DNA of 64,000 nt from an uncultured Ruminococcus sp. (GTDB taxonomy: Bacteria; Bacillota; Clostridia; Oscillospirales; Ruminococcaceae): NCBI GenBank assembly GCA_900543145.1, contig UQPZ01000008.1, positions 1-64,000 on the forward strand, given 5' to 3'. Below the pieces are notes generated by a model, which ran no database searches, was not told the DNA's origin, and saw only the letters and a list, made by a program, of their open reading frames with translations. This document shows, one piece after another, positions 1 to 8,127 of this stretch. The translations under genes and the position numbers were made by a program. Positions within the stretch are counted from its first letter, which is position 1. Every line of letters begins with the position of its first letter.

Positions 1-184
1 CTCCTGACGTCGCTCGTTTGTAATAATGCGCAGTTTAACGCCGCGGTTATAATTTGCAAACGGCAGGCAATATTTTATGTCCTGGCGCGGACGGCGCAAT
101 TCGCGTGATCGCTCCTGACGTCGCTCGTTTGTAATAATGCGCAGTTTAACGCCGCGGTTATAATTTACAAACGGCAGGCAATAT
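1..184. repeat. Tandem repeat, 111-bp period, structured
   Basis: Bases 1-73 recur at 112-184 with one difference (G56 versus A167). The array is cut by the window edge, so more copies may lie to the left. Each copy can fold: 15-23 pairs with 54-62 in copy 1, and 126-134 with 165-173 in copy 2. The one substitution changes a U-G pair to U-A, so the stem is kept. No ORF is supported. It could be a dispersed intergenic element or a minisatellite. Confidence 0.8.
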
Positions 185-194
185 AAATAGAAAA

Positions 195-224
195 GATCGG
201 TCAGCTTTAATAAACTGACCGATC
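195..224 (-). terminator. Intrinsic terminator of the hydrogenase gene
   Basis: GATCGGTCAG (195-204) and CTGACCGATC (215-224) form a perfect 10-bp stem with a 10-nt loop. It lies about 30 bp beyond the hydrogenase stop codon. Both sides are T-rich in the direction of exit, so it may work both ways. Confidence 0.8.
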
Positions 225-251
225 TCTATTTTTACTATTTTATGCTGACCA

Positions 252-1772
252 TTACTCTCTTTTGAAGCCGAGTGTAATTTCATATTCAGAATCCAGCGAA
301 TTCTGCTTATCTGCGTCCTTTACATACTTATTGACCAAAGCTGTAGACTTTTCTACTGCCTGAAGCGTTCCCGCTCCCGCTACACAGCCTCCCGGACAAC
401 CCATTCCCTCAAGAAGGTAGCCATCGTATTTTCCTACCTTTGCAAGCTGGAGCAGCTTTCTGCATTCCTTCAGCCCCTGAGCTGAAGCGACCTTTATTTC
501 ACGGTCGGGGTCAAGACGTTTTATTACGTCAGCAACTGCCTTTGCAACTCCGCCGCTGACAGCAAAGCCCCTTCCGTCACCTGTTCCATCGCTGAGCGGA
601 ACAGTTTCATCGTCCGTAATATCCTCAAATTTAACATTCTTAGCCTCGAACATTCCCATAAGCTCTTCAAAGGTAAGAACAAAGTCTACGTCAGAGCGTA
701 CCGAACGCCTGCTGGCTTCCAGCTTTTTGGCGGCGCAAGGCCCGATAAACGCAATACAAGCATCAGGATTCTCTTTTTTTACCATTCTTGCAGTTAGAAC
801 CATAGGAGTCATTGCCATAGATATGTACGGCGCAAGCTCAGGAAAAAGCTTCTTAGCCATTACAGACCAGGACGGACAGCAGGAGGTAGCCATAAAAGGC
901 TGATGTTCGGGAACCTCTCGCATAAAATCCTTAGCTTCCTCTACCGCACAGAGGTCTGCTCCTATTGCGACCTCTACAACACTGTCAAAGCCCAGCTTTT
1001 TCATAGCCGCCGTAAGCTTTTCAGGCGACGCCTTAGGTCCAAACTGCCCTACAAATGCAGGAGCGACCAACGCAATAACCTTTTTGCCTTTTTTAATTGC
1101 ATGAATAAGCTGGAATATCTGTCCCTTATCAACGATAGCGCCGAATGGACAGTTAACAAGGCACATTCCACAGGAAACGCACTTATCGTAGTCTATCTTA
1201 GCCTTGCCGTTTTCGTCCGAGCCTATTGCGTCCATTCCGCAGGCCCTTGCGCAGGGGCGTTCCATTTTATTTATAGCGTTATACGGACAAACGCTCTGAC
1301 ATCTTCCGCATTTAATACATTTTGACTGATCAATGACCGATTTTCCGTGAACTATTTCAATTGCTCCCTTTGGGCATACCTCCTTGCAGGGGTGTGCAAG
1401 GCAGCCCTGACAGCAGTCGGTAACGTGATAATGAGTTTCCGGACAGGCATTGCAGGCAAAATTGATTATATTTACAAGCGGCGGATCGTAATACTTTTCA
1501 GCAATAGCCGTTTCCTCAATCCCGTCTGAAACAGACTCATGCTGGTCGATAGGACGAAGCGGAAGTCCGATAGCAAGACGAAGCCTTTCTTCAACGATAG
1601 CCCTTTCAAGAAAGATCGACTCACGGTATACCGCAACCTTTCCCGGTACTATTTTATACGGAAGAGTATCTATCCTGCTGTAATCCCCGCCTTCATATGC
1701 GAGCCTTGCAACCTCTGTAAATACCTTTCTTCTTATATCCGTAACCGAATTATAAATGCCTCTCATTTTCAT
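252..1772 (-). CDS. Monomeric [FeFe] hydrogenase (group B-like)
   Basis: About 506 residues. The enzyme should carry out reversible H2 formation with ferredoxin-type electrons in the cytosol. Ferredoxin-like cysteine clusters are seen at about 152-163 and 198-209, with an extra Cys-rich stretch at about 107-134. The H-domain shows all three H-cluster motifs: TSCCPSW (about 296), GPCAAKK (about 344) and EGMGCPGGC (about 455). The second motif has Gly where the common group A enzymes have Met, and the Cys-rich N-terminus also suggests group B; this subgroup call is inference. I chose ATG 1772 because AAAGGAGA lies 11 nt upstream. The longer open frame to 1895 runs through the promoter and is unlikely to be translated. 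The gene is monocistronic, so no partner hydrogenase subunits or maturases are visible here. Confidence 0.88.
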   Translation of the reverse strand: MKMRGIYNSVTDIRRKVFTEVARLAYEGGDYSRIDTLPYKIVPGKVAVYRESIFLERAIVEERLRLAIGLPLRPIDQHESVSDGIEETAIAEKYYDPPLVNIINFACNACPETHYHVTDCCQGCLAHPCKEVCPKGAIEIVHGKSVIDQSKCIKCGRCQSVCPYNAINKMERPCARACGMDAIGSDENGKAKIDYDKCVSCGMCLVNCPFGAIVDKGQIFQLIHAIKKGKKVIALVAPAFVGQFGPKASPEKLTAAMKKLGFDSVVEVAIGADLCAVEEAKDFMREVPEHQPFMATSCCPSWSVMAKKLFPELAPYISMAMTPMVLTARMVKKENPDACIAFIGPCAAKKLEASRRSVRSDVDFVLTFEELMGMFEAKNVKFEDITDDETVPLSDGTGDGRGFAVSGGVAKAVADVIKRLDPDREIKVASAQGLKECRKLLQLAKVGKYDGYLLEGMGCPGGCVAGAGTLQAVEKSTALVNKYVKDADKQNSLDSEYEITLGFKRE

Positions 1773-1832
1773 CAGGAGTTTCTCTCCTTTCACTCTCAAT
1801 AAAACTCTGATCTTAACAATCCTTATGCTTTT

Positions 1833-1861
1833 ATTGTACCTTTTTGTTAAAGTTTTGTCAA
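1833..1861 (-). promoter_or_regulatory. SigA-type promoter of the hydrogenase gene
   Basis: On the minus strand TTGACA (1861-1856), a 17-nt spacer and TACAAT (1838-1833). It lies about 60 bp upstream of the chosen start codon. Confidence 0.8.
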
Positions 1862-1951
1862 GGATTATATACGTTTTTTCATGGGGTATTCTCATTTAAA
1901 TTATTGGAGAGAACTTTTGAATAAAAAGGATCTTATGAAATAAAAATGAAA

Positions 1952-2161
1952 CTATTCCGCCTGAATATGACCGCTTTCATATACGGTTCGCTGTTTCTCT
2001 TCTGATAATATCCGACTGATCAGCTTCCGAATATTAGGATCGCCATTATTCTTACGGTAAACAGCATAAAAGCCGCTGACTATCGGATATACTCCGTCAA
2101 CATAACCATATAAACACTCCTGACGGCAAACCGAACAAAACTGCATAGTAAAGAATTTCAT
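1952..2161 (-). pseudogene. Remnant of a PstS-like phosphate-binding protein gene
   Basis: The last 45 or so codons read like the C-terminus of PstS-family substrate-binding proteins: a GxYP...FYAV segment, then DPN..KLI..ILS...Q...ESGHI. Such proteins normally exceed 250 residues, but this frame has only 69 codons, and no signal peptide, binding domain or ribosome site is visible upstream. The sequence just upstream keeps open only in another frame (around 2162-2230), which fits decay by deletion and frameshift. No pst transport genes are nearby. The likeness is by eye and would need a profile search. Confidence 0.45.
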
Positions 2162-2284
2162 ATTGCAACAAAGCTGCGCCCTCCGTTTTTTACATTGTAT
2201 TTTATTGCTGTGCCATACTCAATCAGATCACAGTCCATAAAAAACCAATTAGAAGAGTAAAAAATAAAAATTTTACATTTCCTA

Positions 2285-2313
2285 TTGACAAACGCCGTTA
2301 TTTTTGGTATACT
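2285..2313 (+). promoter_or_regulatory. SigA-type promoter of secG
   Basis: TTGACA (2285-2290), 17-nt spacer, TATACT (2308-2313), about 40 bp before the start codon. Confidence 0.85.
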
Positions 2314-2353
2314 AATATAAATTGCATATTATCGGATTTTGGAGGAAAAAACA

Positions 2354-2608
2354 ATGAGCGGATTAGAAATTGTAGCAGGCGTGCTTCTTATTCTGGCAAG
2401 TCTGGTGATTATTTTAGTAGTTTTGGTTCAGGAAAGCAAGGAGCAGGGATTGACTTCTGCTATCGGCGGCGGTTCAAACGAATCGTTCTACGGAAGAAAT
2501 ACAGGAAGAACCCGTGACGCTAAGCTTTCTAAATTTACCAGAACGGCGGCAATAATATTCTTTGTTGTTACACTGGCAGTTAATATTATTTCGTCAATAC
2601 AGAAATAG
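2354..2608 (+). CDS. secG: Preprotein translocase subunit SecG
   Basis: An 84-residue integral membrane protein of the SecYEG channel. Two hydrophobic segments (about 4-24 and 60-80) flank a polar loop with the typical Gly/Ser-rich stretch AIGGGSNESFYGRN, a hallmark of Gram-positive SecG. ATG 2354 was chosen over the in-frame ATG 2339 because GGAGG (2341-2345) sits 8 nt before it and would otherwise lie inside the gene. A terminator at 2631 separates it from the next gene, although secG-rnr neighbourhood is common in Firmicutes. Confidence 0.93.
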   Translation: MSGLEIVAGVLLILASLVIILVVLVQESKEQGLTSAIGGGSNESFYGRNTGRTRDAKLSKFTRTAAIIFFVVTLAVNIISSIQK

Positions 2609-2630
2609 TCATATCAAGCTGAAAAACTAT

Positions 2631-2658
2631 GCCCTGCTTATGCGGGGCTTTTGTTTTG
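2631..2658 (+). terminator. Intrinsic terminator after secG
   Basis: GCCCTGC (2631-2637) pairs with GCGGGGC (2642-2648), followed by a run of Ts broken by one G. Confidence 0.75.
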
Positions 2659-2697
2659 CGTCGATGGAAAAAAGCCTGAAGGGAGGATAATTTTACG

Positions 2698-3486
2698 GTG
2701 TTTACGGTCAATGACCCGAAAAAAATAATAGATATGTTTTCATGGTGCAGAGATTCAATGCTGAAAAGTTATTCGGAGGGAATAACCGGGGCAGGATACT
2801 GTGATAATAAATCTGAGCCTGCTTGGTCGGCAGTGTTTACCGGAGATTACTGCTTTCTTGCAGGAAAGCCTGCAGAAAACAATGAGCTTGCACAATTAAT
2901 AAAAAATAACGGCAGCGAAACCGTAGTTATTCCTCAATATTCCGACTGGCTTGAACCGCTTAATAGGTGCGGCTGCGGTCTGGAACTTACAAAGCGCTAT
3001 CATACAAGGCTTCCCGATAACGGCTTTGATTTAAAAAAGCTTGAAATTATCAGGTCAGAAATTTGTAAAATAAAAGGTGCGGCTATTGAAAAAATAGGTG
3101 AAAAGGAATATAATGAACTGAGATACTGTAAATGGGAAAATTCGTTTGTAAGCAATTTTAAGGATTACAGCGACTATAGCAGGAACGGTTTTGGGTATAT
3201 TATTCTTATAGACGGGCAGATCGCTTCAGGAGCTTCAACCTTCGGAAGCTACAGCAAGGGCGTTGAGATTCAGATCGCTTCTGAACCGAAATACAGAAGA
3301 ATGGGACTAGCCTCAATATGCTCCGCACAGTTTATTATCGAATGTATTAAAAGAGGTCTGCGCCCTCACTGGGACGCTGCGAATTTAATATCAGTAAAAA
3401 TTGCAGAAAAGCTGGGCTTTAAATACGACGGAAGCTATCCGGCTTTTTACATTAATAAAAAGACGAAAGGCAGATCAGATGGTTAA
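2698..3486 (+). CDS. GNAT-family N-acetyltransferase (ZmaR-like)
   Basis: A 262-residue protein that starts at GTG 2698 with GGAGG (2682-2686) 11 nt upstream. The C-terminal half carries the acetyl-CoA binding pattern EIQIASEPKYRRMGLAS (about 191-207), then the helix and the substrate-like segment HWDAANLISVKIAEKLGF. This arrangement matches the GNAT subfamily named after zwittermicin-resistance protein ZmaR (family knowledge). The acceptor is unknown. Its last 8 bases overlap the start of rnr, so the two genes are probably translationally coupled. Confidence 0.8.
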   Translation: MFTVNDPKKIIDMFSWCRDSMLKSYSEGITGAGYCDNKSEPAWSAVFTGDYCFLAGKPAENNELAQLIKNNGSETVVIPQYSDWLEPLNRCGCGLELTKRYHTRLPDNGFDLKKLEIIRSEICKIKGAAIEKIGEKEYNELRYCKWENSFVSNFKDYSDYSRNGFGYIILIDGQIASGASTFGSYSKGVEIQIASEPKYRRMGLASICSAQFIIECIKRGLRPHWDAANLISVKIAEKLGFKYDGSYPAFYINKKTKGRSDG

Positions 3487-5605
3487 GAAAAAGGAAAAGA
3501 AAACGAAAACAGATTATCAGAAGCTTATATTTATAAAGCTGAAAAAATCCGGTAAGAAACCGGTAAGCTTTAAGGAGCTTCTGAAAAGCTGCCGTATTAA
3601 TGGCTTTGATTTCGGTGAATTTGTAAAAGCGGTCAATAAGCTTAAAGCAAAGGGAGAAATAACCGAGACCCGCTCAGGATTCTTATTAATAGATAAAAAA
3701 TCCTTCGTGAAATGCGTTGTTGCCCGTCTTAATAAAACCTACGGGTTTGTAAGAGATACGGCTACAGATCAGGAGTTTTTTATTACAGGTAAGTTTCTCA
3801 AGGGAGCAATGCCGGGGGATATCGTTCTGGTGCGTACCTTTGAGGGAAAAGGAGCTTCGCTTGAGGGCGAAGTACAGGAAATTCTTGAAGAAAACTTCTC
3901 ACGCTTTACCGGAGAGATAGTTAGTGAATTCGGAGAGCTTAAAATAGTTCCTGATACGCTTTCAAAATATGCTATGGAGTTTGAAAATCCAAATGGCTTT
4001 GAACTGCATGAGCATGATAAGGTTATGGCTGAGATAACTGTCAGAGGCAGCAGACATTCGGAGCATAAATGTACAATTGTATCAAGCTTCGGAAGCTCTC
4101 TTAAAGCCGCTGTCTGTGCGCTTTCAGTTCTGGAACTAAACGGAATAACCCCCGTTTTCCCTCCGGAGGTCATATACGAAGCTAAAATGGTTTCCGACAG
4201 CCTTAGGGTTTCTCAAGACACCGCCGACCGTCTTGACCTCAGGGATAAACCGATCTTTACCATTGACGGAGCTGATACAAAGGATATTGACGACGCTGTT
4301 TCTGTTGAAAGGATCGAAGGCGGCTACGAGCTGGGAGTTCATATTGCCGACGTTTCGCATTACGTTCTTCCTAAGTCCTCCCTTGACAGCGAAGCGTTCA
4401 AAAGAGGAACCAGCGTATATTATGCCAACCGTGTTATACCAATGCTGCCCAAGGAGCTTTCAAACGGAATATGTTCGCTGAATCCGCAGGAGGACAGGCT
4501 GGCGTTTTCCTGCCTTATCAGGCTTGACAGCAATGCCGTTATAAAAGAGTATAAGTTTGCAAAAACAATTATCCGTTCAAGGGTCAAGGGAGTCTATTCT
4601 GAATTAAACGAGCTTCTGGAAGGCTATAACTCTAAAACTCTCTGCGAAAAATACTCCGAGGTTCTGGAAACAATTCCTGTTATGCATGAGCTTGCCGTAA
4701 AACTGAACAAGAAAAAACTTAACCGCGGCGCTCCTCAGCTAGAAACTCCGGAAGGAAAGCTTATTATTAATGAGGATGACGTATGCGTCGGAGTAAAGGT
4801 AAGACAGCGCGGTATCAGCGAGGAAATGATAGAAGACTTTATGCTAACCGCAAACGAATGTGCCGCAAGATTCGGTCTTGAAAATAATCTTCCGTTTGTC
4901 TACCGTGTTCATGAAAACCCATCGGAGGAAAAGCTTGAAAATCTTAAAGAAGGTCTGACAAAGCTTGGGATAACCTTTAACTTCAACGGTCAGCCCTCCC
5001 CAGCCGATCTTTCGTCGATACTTGAAAAAGTTCGGGGAACTGATATAGCGGTAATAGTTAATAATCTTATCCTAAGATCAATGTCGAAAGCAAAATATTC
5101 TACCGAGCCTATCGGTCATTTCGGACTTGTGCTTGACGATTATGCACATTTTACTTCTCCGATAAGACGTTATCCCGATCTTACTATTCATCGTATAATG
5201 AGCGATTTCCTGGGAGGACTTACCGCAGAGCAGTGTGCGCAGAAGTATAATAAATTCTCCTACGCAAGCGCAGATCAGTCAACTCAGACCGAGCTTACGG
5301 CAATGAATGTTGAGCGCAGCTGTGAGGATTGCTACAAGGCGGAATATATGAAAGCGCATATCGGAGAGGAATTTGATGGTATAATAGTTTCGGCTATGGA
5401 TTTCGGTTTGTTCGTAATGCTTCCCGATACCTGCGAGGGTCTTGTTTCCGTTCATGCGATGTCTGAAGGCGAATACTGTTACGACGGAACTATGACTCTG
5501 AAAAATCTCAATACCGGCGAAGCGTGGCGCGTAGGAGACAGGATCAGAATAAAAGTTGAAAACGCTGACGTAAACAGCGGTAAGGTCGACTTTATTCCCG
5601 CATAA
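3479..5605 (+). CDS. rnr: Ribonuclease R
   Basis: A 708-residue 3'-5' exoribonuclease that degrades structured RNA. In order: a winged-helix N-terminus (about 15-66), cold-shock-type OB folds (about 75-220), the RNB catalytic domain with the Asp cluster DGADTKDIDDAV (about 265-276), and a C-terminal S1 domain with EFDGIIVSAMDFGLFV (about 630-700). The long basic tail of many homologues is missing. ATG 3479 gives the overlap with the GNAT gene; a longer frame back to 3401 would lie within that gene. AAAGG lies 9-10 nt upstream of the start. smpB and ssrA, frequent neighbours in other Firmicutes, are not found here. Confidence 0.93.
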   Translation: MVKKKEKKTKTDYQKLIFIKLKKSGKKPVSFKELLKSCRINGFDFGEFVKAVNKLKAKGEITETRSGFLLIDKKSFVKCVVARLNKTYGFVRDTATDQEFFITGKFLKGAMPGDIVLVRTFEGKGASLEGEVQEILEENFSRFTGEIVSEFGELKIVPDTLSKYAMEFENPNGFELHEHDKVMAEITVRGSRHSEHKCTIVSSFGSSLKAAVCALSVLELNGITPVFPPEVIYEAKMVSDSLRVSQDTADRLDLRDKPIFTIDGADTKDIDDAVSVERIEGGYELGVHIADVSHYVLPKSSLDSEAFKRGTSVYYANRVIPMLPKELSNGICSLNPQEDRLAFSCLIRLDSNAVIKEYKFAKTIIRSRVKGVYSELNELLEGYNSKTLCEKYSEVLETIPVMHELAVKLNKKKLNRGAPQLETPEGKLIINEDDVCVGVKVRQRGISEEMIEDFMLTANECAARFGLENNLPFVYRVHENPSEEKLENLKEGLTKLGITFNFNGQPSPADLSSILEKVRGTDIAVIVNNLILRSMSKAKYSTEPIGHFGLVLDDYAHFTSPIRRYPDLTIHRIMSDFLGGLTAEQCAQKYNKFSYASADQSTQTELTAMNVERSCEDCYKAEYMKAHIGEEFDGIIVSAMDFGLFVMLPDTCEGLVSVHAMSEGEYCYDGTMTLKNLNTGEAWRVGDRIRIKVENADVNSGKVDFIPA

Positions 5606-5628
5606 AACTTTCGGGCAAGAAATTTTTC

Positions 5629-5657
5629 TTGACAATTATCATAAAATATGTTATAGT
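5629..5657 (+). promoter_or_regulatory. SigA-type promoter of the mntP riboswitch transcript
   Basis: TTGACA (5629-5634), 17-nt spacer, TATAGT (5652-5657). The aptamer starts about 10 nt after the -10 box. Confidence 0.85.
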
Positions 5658-5666
5658 ATTTCAGTA

Positions 5667-5767
5667 CCCATGAGGGAGTAGTCAGCAGGCTGTTTTGAGG
5701 CAGTCTGCGGTAATGTCGACATAATGATTTTTTAATCCGGTATTATCTTAAAAGACGAGACTCACGG
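5667..5767 (+). promoter_or_regulatory. yybP-ykoY manganese riboswitch
   Basis: The leader holds GGGAGTAG (5674-5681) and GTCGACATAA, the two conserved blocks of the yybP-ykoY Mn2+ aptamer, ahead of mntP. Outer stem P1 is CCATGAG (5668-5674) with CTCACGG (5761-5767). The 3' strand of P1 is also the 5' strand of the terminator stem, so the two are mutually exclusive. Bound Mn2+ should stabilise P1, prevent termination and switch mntP on. Confidence 0.85.
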
Positions 5768-5805
5768 ACAACGGTCAATGCGTTGTTCGTGAGCCTTTTT
5801 ATTTT
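5761..5805 (+). terminator. Riboswitch-controlled terminator before mntP
   Basis: CTCACGGACAACG (5761-5773) pairs with CGTTGTTCGTGAG (5781-5793) with one G-U pair. CCTTTTTATTTT follows. It overlaps riboswitch stem P1. Confidence 0.88.
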
Positions 5806-5825
5806 GACTGAAGGGAAAGATTATA

Positions 5826-6386
5826 ATGGGAATCGCTGAACTTTTTATTCTGGCGGCAGGACTGTCAATGGACGCATTCGCCGTATCGGTATGCAAGGGG
5901 CTGGCTCTGAGAAGAGCGAAAATAGGTCATATGCTCTGGGCAGGACTGTGGTTCGGAGGATTTCAGGCGGCAATGCCTGTTATCGGCTACCTGCTGGGAG
6001 TTAATTTTCAGGGCAAGATCCAATCCTTTGACCATTGGATAGCTTTTATTCTTCTGTCCTTTATCGGCGCAAATATGATAAAGGAAGCTCTCAGCAAGGA
6101 TAACGAAAAAGCCGACGCCTCAATGAAGCCTAAAAATATGCTGCTTCTCGCTGTAGCTACAAGCATAGACGCGCTTGCAGTCGGAGTTACCTTTGCATTT
6201 TTGAAAATAAATATTGTTCCGGCAGTTACCTTGATAGGAATAGTAACCTTTCTCTTTTCAGCCGCCGGGATCAAGATAGGAAGTATCTTCGGCACAAAAT
6301 ATAAATCCAAGGCCGAATTTGCAGGAGGACTGATACTTATACTTCTTGGCGTCAAAATTCTTGCCGAGCATTTATTTTTCTCCTGA
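5826..6386 (+). CDS. mntP: Manganese efflux pump MntP
   Basis: A 186-residue polytopic membrane protein with six predicted transmembrane helices in two related halves. Each half carries the family's acidic motif: LSMDAFAVSVCKGLAL near the N-terminus and TSIDALAVGVTFAF near residue 117. The predicted role is export of excess Mn2+. The start at ATG 5826 has AAGGGAAAG about 7 nt upstream. The manganese riboswitch directly upstream supports the assignment. No other metal-homeostasis gene is adjacent. Confidence 0.93.
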   Translation: MGIAELFILAAGLSMDAFAVSVCKGLALRRAKIGHMLWAGLWFGGFQAAMPVIGYLLGVNFQGKIQSFDHWIAFILLSFIGANMIKEALSKDNEKADASMKPKNMLLLAVATSIDALAVGVTFAFLKINIVPAVTLIGIVTFLFSAAGIKIGSIFGTKYKSKAEFAGGLILILLGVKILAEHLFFS

Positions 6387-6415
6387 TAAGTCTGACTTTA
6401 ACCCTATGATTCGAC

Positions 6416-6444
6416 TTGATTTTCATATTGTATGGTGTTATAAT
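6416..6444 (+). promoter_or_regulatory. SigA-type promoter of the VanY-like gene
   Basis: TTGATT (6416-6421), 17-nt spacer, TATAAT (6439-6444). Confidence 0.75.
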
Positions 6445-6487
6445 TAGAAAAACAGATTAATTGCTAAAAAAATAAAGGACGTTAATT

Positions 6488-7357
6488 ATGAATAACAATA
6501 CAGAAAATTTCAAGCCTAATGAACAGAAAGAAATCTCCCGCCCTGCTCAAGGGAGAACCTCTCAGCAGCTTAAACGCGACAGAATGCAGGCGTTTGCGGT
6601 TATGATAGTTTTCGGATTAATTGTTGCCGCTTCAGTAATTTATTTTGTAACTTCGGGCAATAATAACAGCAAAGATAATAACAGCAGCGCTTCTTTGAAT
6701 AATAAAACAGGCAGCTCGGCGTCCTCTGCCGCTGAATCTGTGAGCAGATCTCAGGCGGAATCAGAGCAGGTTTCCGAAGCCGCAAGCCAAGCCGAAGCAA
6801 AAGAAGCCGAGGGTCACAACGTTGAGGTAATAAACGGCAGAACTTATATAGACGGTATCCTGATCGTCAATAAAACCTACAGTATACCCGATACCTACGC
6901 TCCGGGGCTTGACGCCGATACCGAAGAAGCCTTTTATAAAATGGCAGGCGACGCTTACGCAGATGGAATTGTTCTCTATATCTGCTCAGGCTACAGAAGC
7001 TACGCCGAACAGGAGCAGCTTTATAATTCCTATGCCGCAGAAAGAGGAGTTGAAGAAGCCGACTCGGTTTCCTCCCGTCCCGGTCACTCAGAACATCAGA
7101 CCGGACTGTGTATGGACGTTAATACTACGGAATTTAGCTTTGAGGGAACACCCGAAGCTATCTGGCTGGAAAAGCACTGTGCAGAATACGGCTTTATAAT
7201 TCGTTTTCCTAAGGGTAAAGAAAGTATTACCGGTTATGCATATGAACCGTGGCATATCAGATATGTCGGCAAAGCGGCGGCAGCTGAAATAACCCAACGC
7301 GGTATCTGCCTGGAGGAATATCTGGACGTGACCTCGGATTACGCCAACGCCGGTTAA
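6488..7357 (+). CDS. VanY-family D,D-carboxypeptidase
   Basis: A 289-residue membrane-anchored peptidase. One helix (about 37-56) follows a basic N-terminus, then comes a Ser/Ala/Glu-rich linker (about 58-110). The catalytic M15B domain shows SGYRSYAEQEQLY (about 165), SRPGHSEHQTGLCMD (about 198-212) and EPWHIRYVG (about 252-260). These give the zinc-binding His-Asp-His and the catalytic acid. It should trim the terminal D-Ala from peptidoglycan stem peptides outside the membrane. No VanS/VanR or VanHAX genes adjoin it, so a cell-wall housekeeping role is more likely than glycopeptide resistance. The small transporter gene follows after 22 bp, probably in one transcript. Confidence 0.87.
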   Translation: MNNNTENFKPNEQKEISRPAQGRTSQQLKRDRMQAFAVMIVFGLIVAASVIYFVTSGNNNSKDNNSSASLNNKTGSSASSAAESVSRSQAESEQVSEAASQAEAKEAEGHNVEVINGRTYIDGILIVNKTYSIPDTYAPGLDADTEEAFYKMAGDAYADGIVLYICSGYRSYAEQEQLYNSYAAERGVEEADSVSSRPGHSEHQTGLCMDVNTTEFSFEGTPEAIWLEKHCAEYGFIIRFPKGKESITGYAYEPWHIRYVGKAAAAEITQRGICLEEYLDVTSDYANAG

Positions 7358-7379
7358 ATCTCAAAAAAGGAAGTTTGAT

Positions 7380-7796
7380 ATGTGGTTTGTATATGCGCTG
7401 CTTTCGGCAGTATTCGCCGCGGCAGTATCTATTCTCGCCAAGGCAGGTATAGAAAATGTTAATTCAAATCTTGCAACCGCAATAAGAACGGCGGTAGTGC
7501 TTATAATGGCATGGCTTATAGTTTTCGCTTCGGGTCGTCAGCACGATATTCCCAAGATCTCAGCAAGAAGCTGGGGCTTCCTGATAGCAAGCGGTATAGC
7601 GACAGGTCTTTCGTGGCTCTGCTATTTCAGGGCGATTCAGATAGGCTCGGTTTCAAAGGTAGTTCCTGTAGATAAACTGAGCGTAGTTCTTACTCTTATA
7701 CTTGCGTTTTTCTTTCTTCACGAAACTATCGACCTTAAAACCGTTATCGGCGCAGTTCTTATAACAGCCGGTACGTTGGTACTTGCAATAAAATAA
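7380..7796 (+). CDS. EamA/DMT-family small transporter
   Basis: A 138-residue protein of four or five transmembrane helices, equal to a single EamA repeat; full-size DMT carriers have two. The GLSWLCYFRAIQIGSVSKVVPVDKLS segment (about 80-105) and the ending GAVLITAGTLVLAIK are typical. Such half-size forms probably work as dimers. The substrate is unknown. An AAGGAAG site sits 7 nt before the ATG, and the gene ends just before a strong terminator. Confidence 0.8.
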   Translation: MWFVYALLSAVFAAAVSILAKAGIENVNSNLATAIRTAVVLIMAWLIVFASGRQHDIPKISARSWGFLIASGIATGLSWLCYFRAIQIGSVSKVVPVDKLSVVLTLILAFFFLHETIDLKTVIGAVLITAGTLVLAIK

Positions 7797-7805
7797 AACA
7801 TAAAA

Positions 7806-7836
7806 AAGAGTTTTCATTAAGTGAGAACTCTTTTTT
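7806..7836 (+). terminator. Intrinsic terminator after the EamA gene
   Basis: AAGAGTTTTC (7806-7815) pairs with GAGAACTCTT (7823-7832) with one mismatch, ending in TTTTTT. Confidence 0.8.
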
Positions 7837-7908
7837 GTATAATATGCGTAAATTTCCATATAATATTTATGTAAAATGTCGAAATTTTTGTATATTAGTC
7901 ATTAAATC

Positions 7909-7937
7909 TTGACATAAATACCTATATGTTATATAAT
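7909..7937 (+). promoter_or_regulatory. SigA-type promoter of a small RNA
   Basis: TTGACA (7909-7914), 17-nt spacer, TATAAT (7932-7937): a full consensus match with no ORF directly downstream. Confidence 0.85.
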
Positions 7938-7943
7938 AAAAGT

Positions 7944-8089
7944 GTCCTAGTTGTTAAGTTCTTATTTGTTTTGATAAAATAAAGAGCTTTCTTGTCAAAA
8001 GGGGCAGTAAAAATTATATGGGGAACTGCCCGAACGGGCAACGCCGCCGCACTGAGTTACCGGCCTCAAAAGTGCGTCCGGCGTTTTTT
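7944..8089 (+). ncRNA. Candidate structured small RNA, about 146 nt
   Basis: A perfect promoter and a strong terminator bracket about 146 nt with no plausible ORF or ribosome site. Three stems can be drawn: AGTTCTT near 7959 with AAGAGCT near 7982-7988, GGGCAGT with ACTGCCC (8002-8031), and the terminator. I do not recognise the family. The 6S, SRP, tmRNA and common riboswitch signatures known to me do not fit. The SASP gene downstream has its own promoter, so this looks independent of it. Confidence 0.6.
8042..8089 (+). terminator. Terminator of the small RNA
   Basis: CGCCGCCGCACT (8042-8053) pairs with AGTGCGTCCGGCG (8071-8083) with small internal loops. TTTTTT follows at 8084. Confidence 0.85.
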
Positions 8090-8127
8090 GATAAAAAAAT
8101 TGAAAAAACACTGATATAAATTACCTT

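Noticed and set aside
1..184. CRISPR array
   Set aside because: The repeat is 73 bp or more with a 38-bp interval and only two copies; no cas genes.
903..1802. Plus-strand ORFs of 60-140 codons opposite the hydrogenase gene
   Set aside because: They mirror the codons of a clearly coding minus-strand gene, have no ribosome sites and no protein-like composition.
6488..7357. Vancomycin-resistance locus
   Set aside because: Only a VanY-type domain is present; there is no ligase, dehydrogenase or VanRS.
7944..8089. Could the small RNA be 6S, SRP or tmRNA?
   Set aside because: There is no long central-bubble hairpin, no SRP GNRA/Alu-like core and no tRNA-like ends or tag ORF.
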